Shown here: in pieces, positions 63,916 through 64,000 of the stretch
Numbering within the stretch: position 1 is the stretch's first letter
How the letters are laid out: each line of letters opens with the position of its first letter
Assembly (NCBI RefSeq): GCF_036417845.1
Contig: NC_089979.1
Coordinates: forward strand, 2,099,424 to 2,163,423
Reading direction: 5' to 3'
Length of the DNA: 64,000 nucleotides
Origin: Apteryx mantelli
Lineage: Eukaryota > Chordata > Aves > Apterygiformes > Apterygidae
The notes under the pieces: model-generated
The model's database searches: none
Seen by the model: the letters and a program-made list of their open reading frames with translations, nothing else
Told to the model about the DNA's origin: nothing
Translations under genes and position numbers: made by a program

Positions 63916-64000
63916 GTGAGCCTCTATCGTTGCTACTAGTTAGAATGAGGTTTATAGAGAAGCTGGAGAAAACTTTGTGTTTCAAGAATTTAGAGGGTTA

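Overview
This is a vertebrate nuclear window, almost certainly from a bird. All genes are split by GT-AG introns, and the interspersed repeats are mainly CR1 LINEs whose 3' ends resemble the avian form (GGTTCTGTGATTCTG-type). I cannot name the species. All recognised genes lie on the + strand.

Region 1 (1-8295): the 3' part of a type IB DNA topoisomerase. Nine exons encode the last 377 residues, with the Arg/Lys/Arg/His/Tyr catalytic set intact. The C-terminal wording and the LY6 neighbours point to TOP1MT, although the N-terminus that would prove this lies outside the window. One intron holds an LTR-like element in the opposite orientation.

Region 2 (8.3-20 kb): no supportable gene. It holds TOP1MT polyadenylation candidates and two CR1 copies, one of which keeps a decayed piece of reverse transcriptase.

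Region 3 (20-64 kb): a tandem array of LY6/uPAR-domain genes. Each has a signal-peptide exon of 52 coding bases, a 120-base exon with the first five cysteines, and a last exon with the other five. In order: copy A (20033-21362, damaged, probable pseudogene); copy B (26219-29017, all ten cysteines but no GPI-anchor signal, so predicted secreted); copies C (44206-48996) and D (52874-57985), which are intact 126-residue LY6E-like GPI-anchored proteins; and the first exon of copy E (63858-63915), cut off by the window edge. Copies B to E share a TATA box 55-60 bases before the start codon.

The array looks like a local birth-and-death family: two intact surface proteins, one that has probably lost its membrane anchor through a frameshift, one dead copy, and possibly an orphan promoter in the 15-kb gap between B and C. 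That gap also has CpG-rich patches with no recognisable gene. I did not find a non-canonical genetic system here. The most interesting material is the diverging fates of the LY6 copies and their conserved core promoter.
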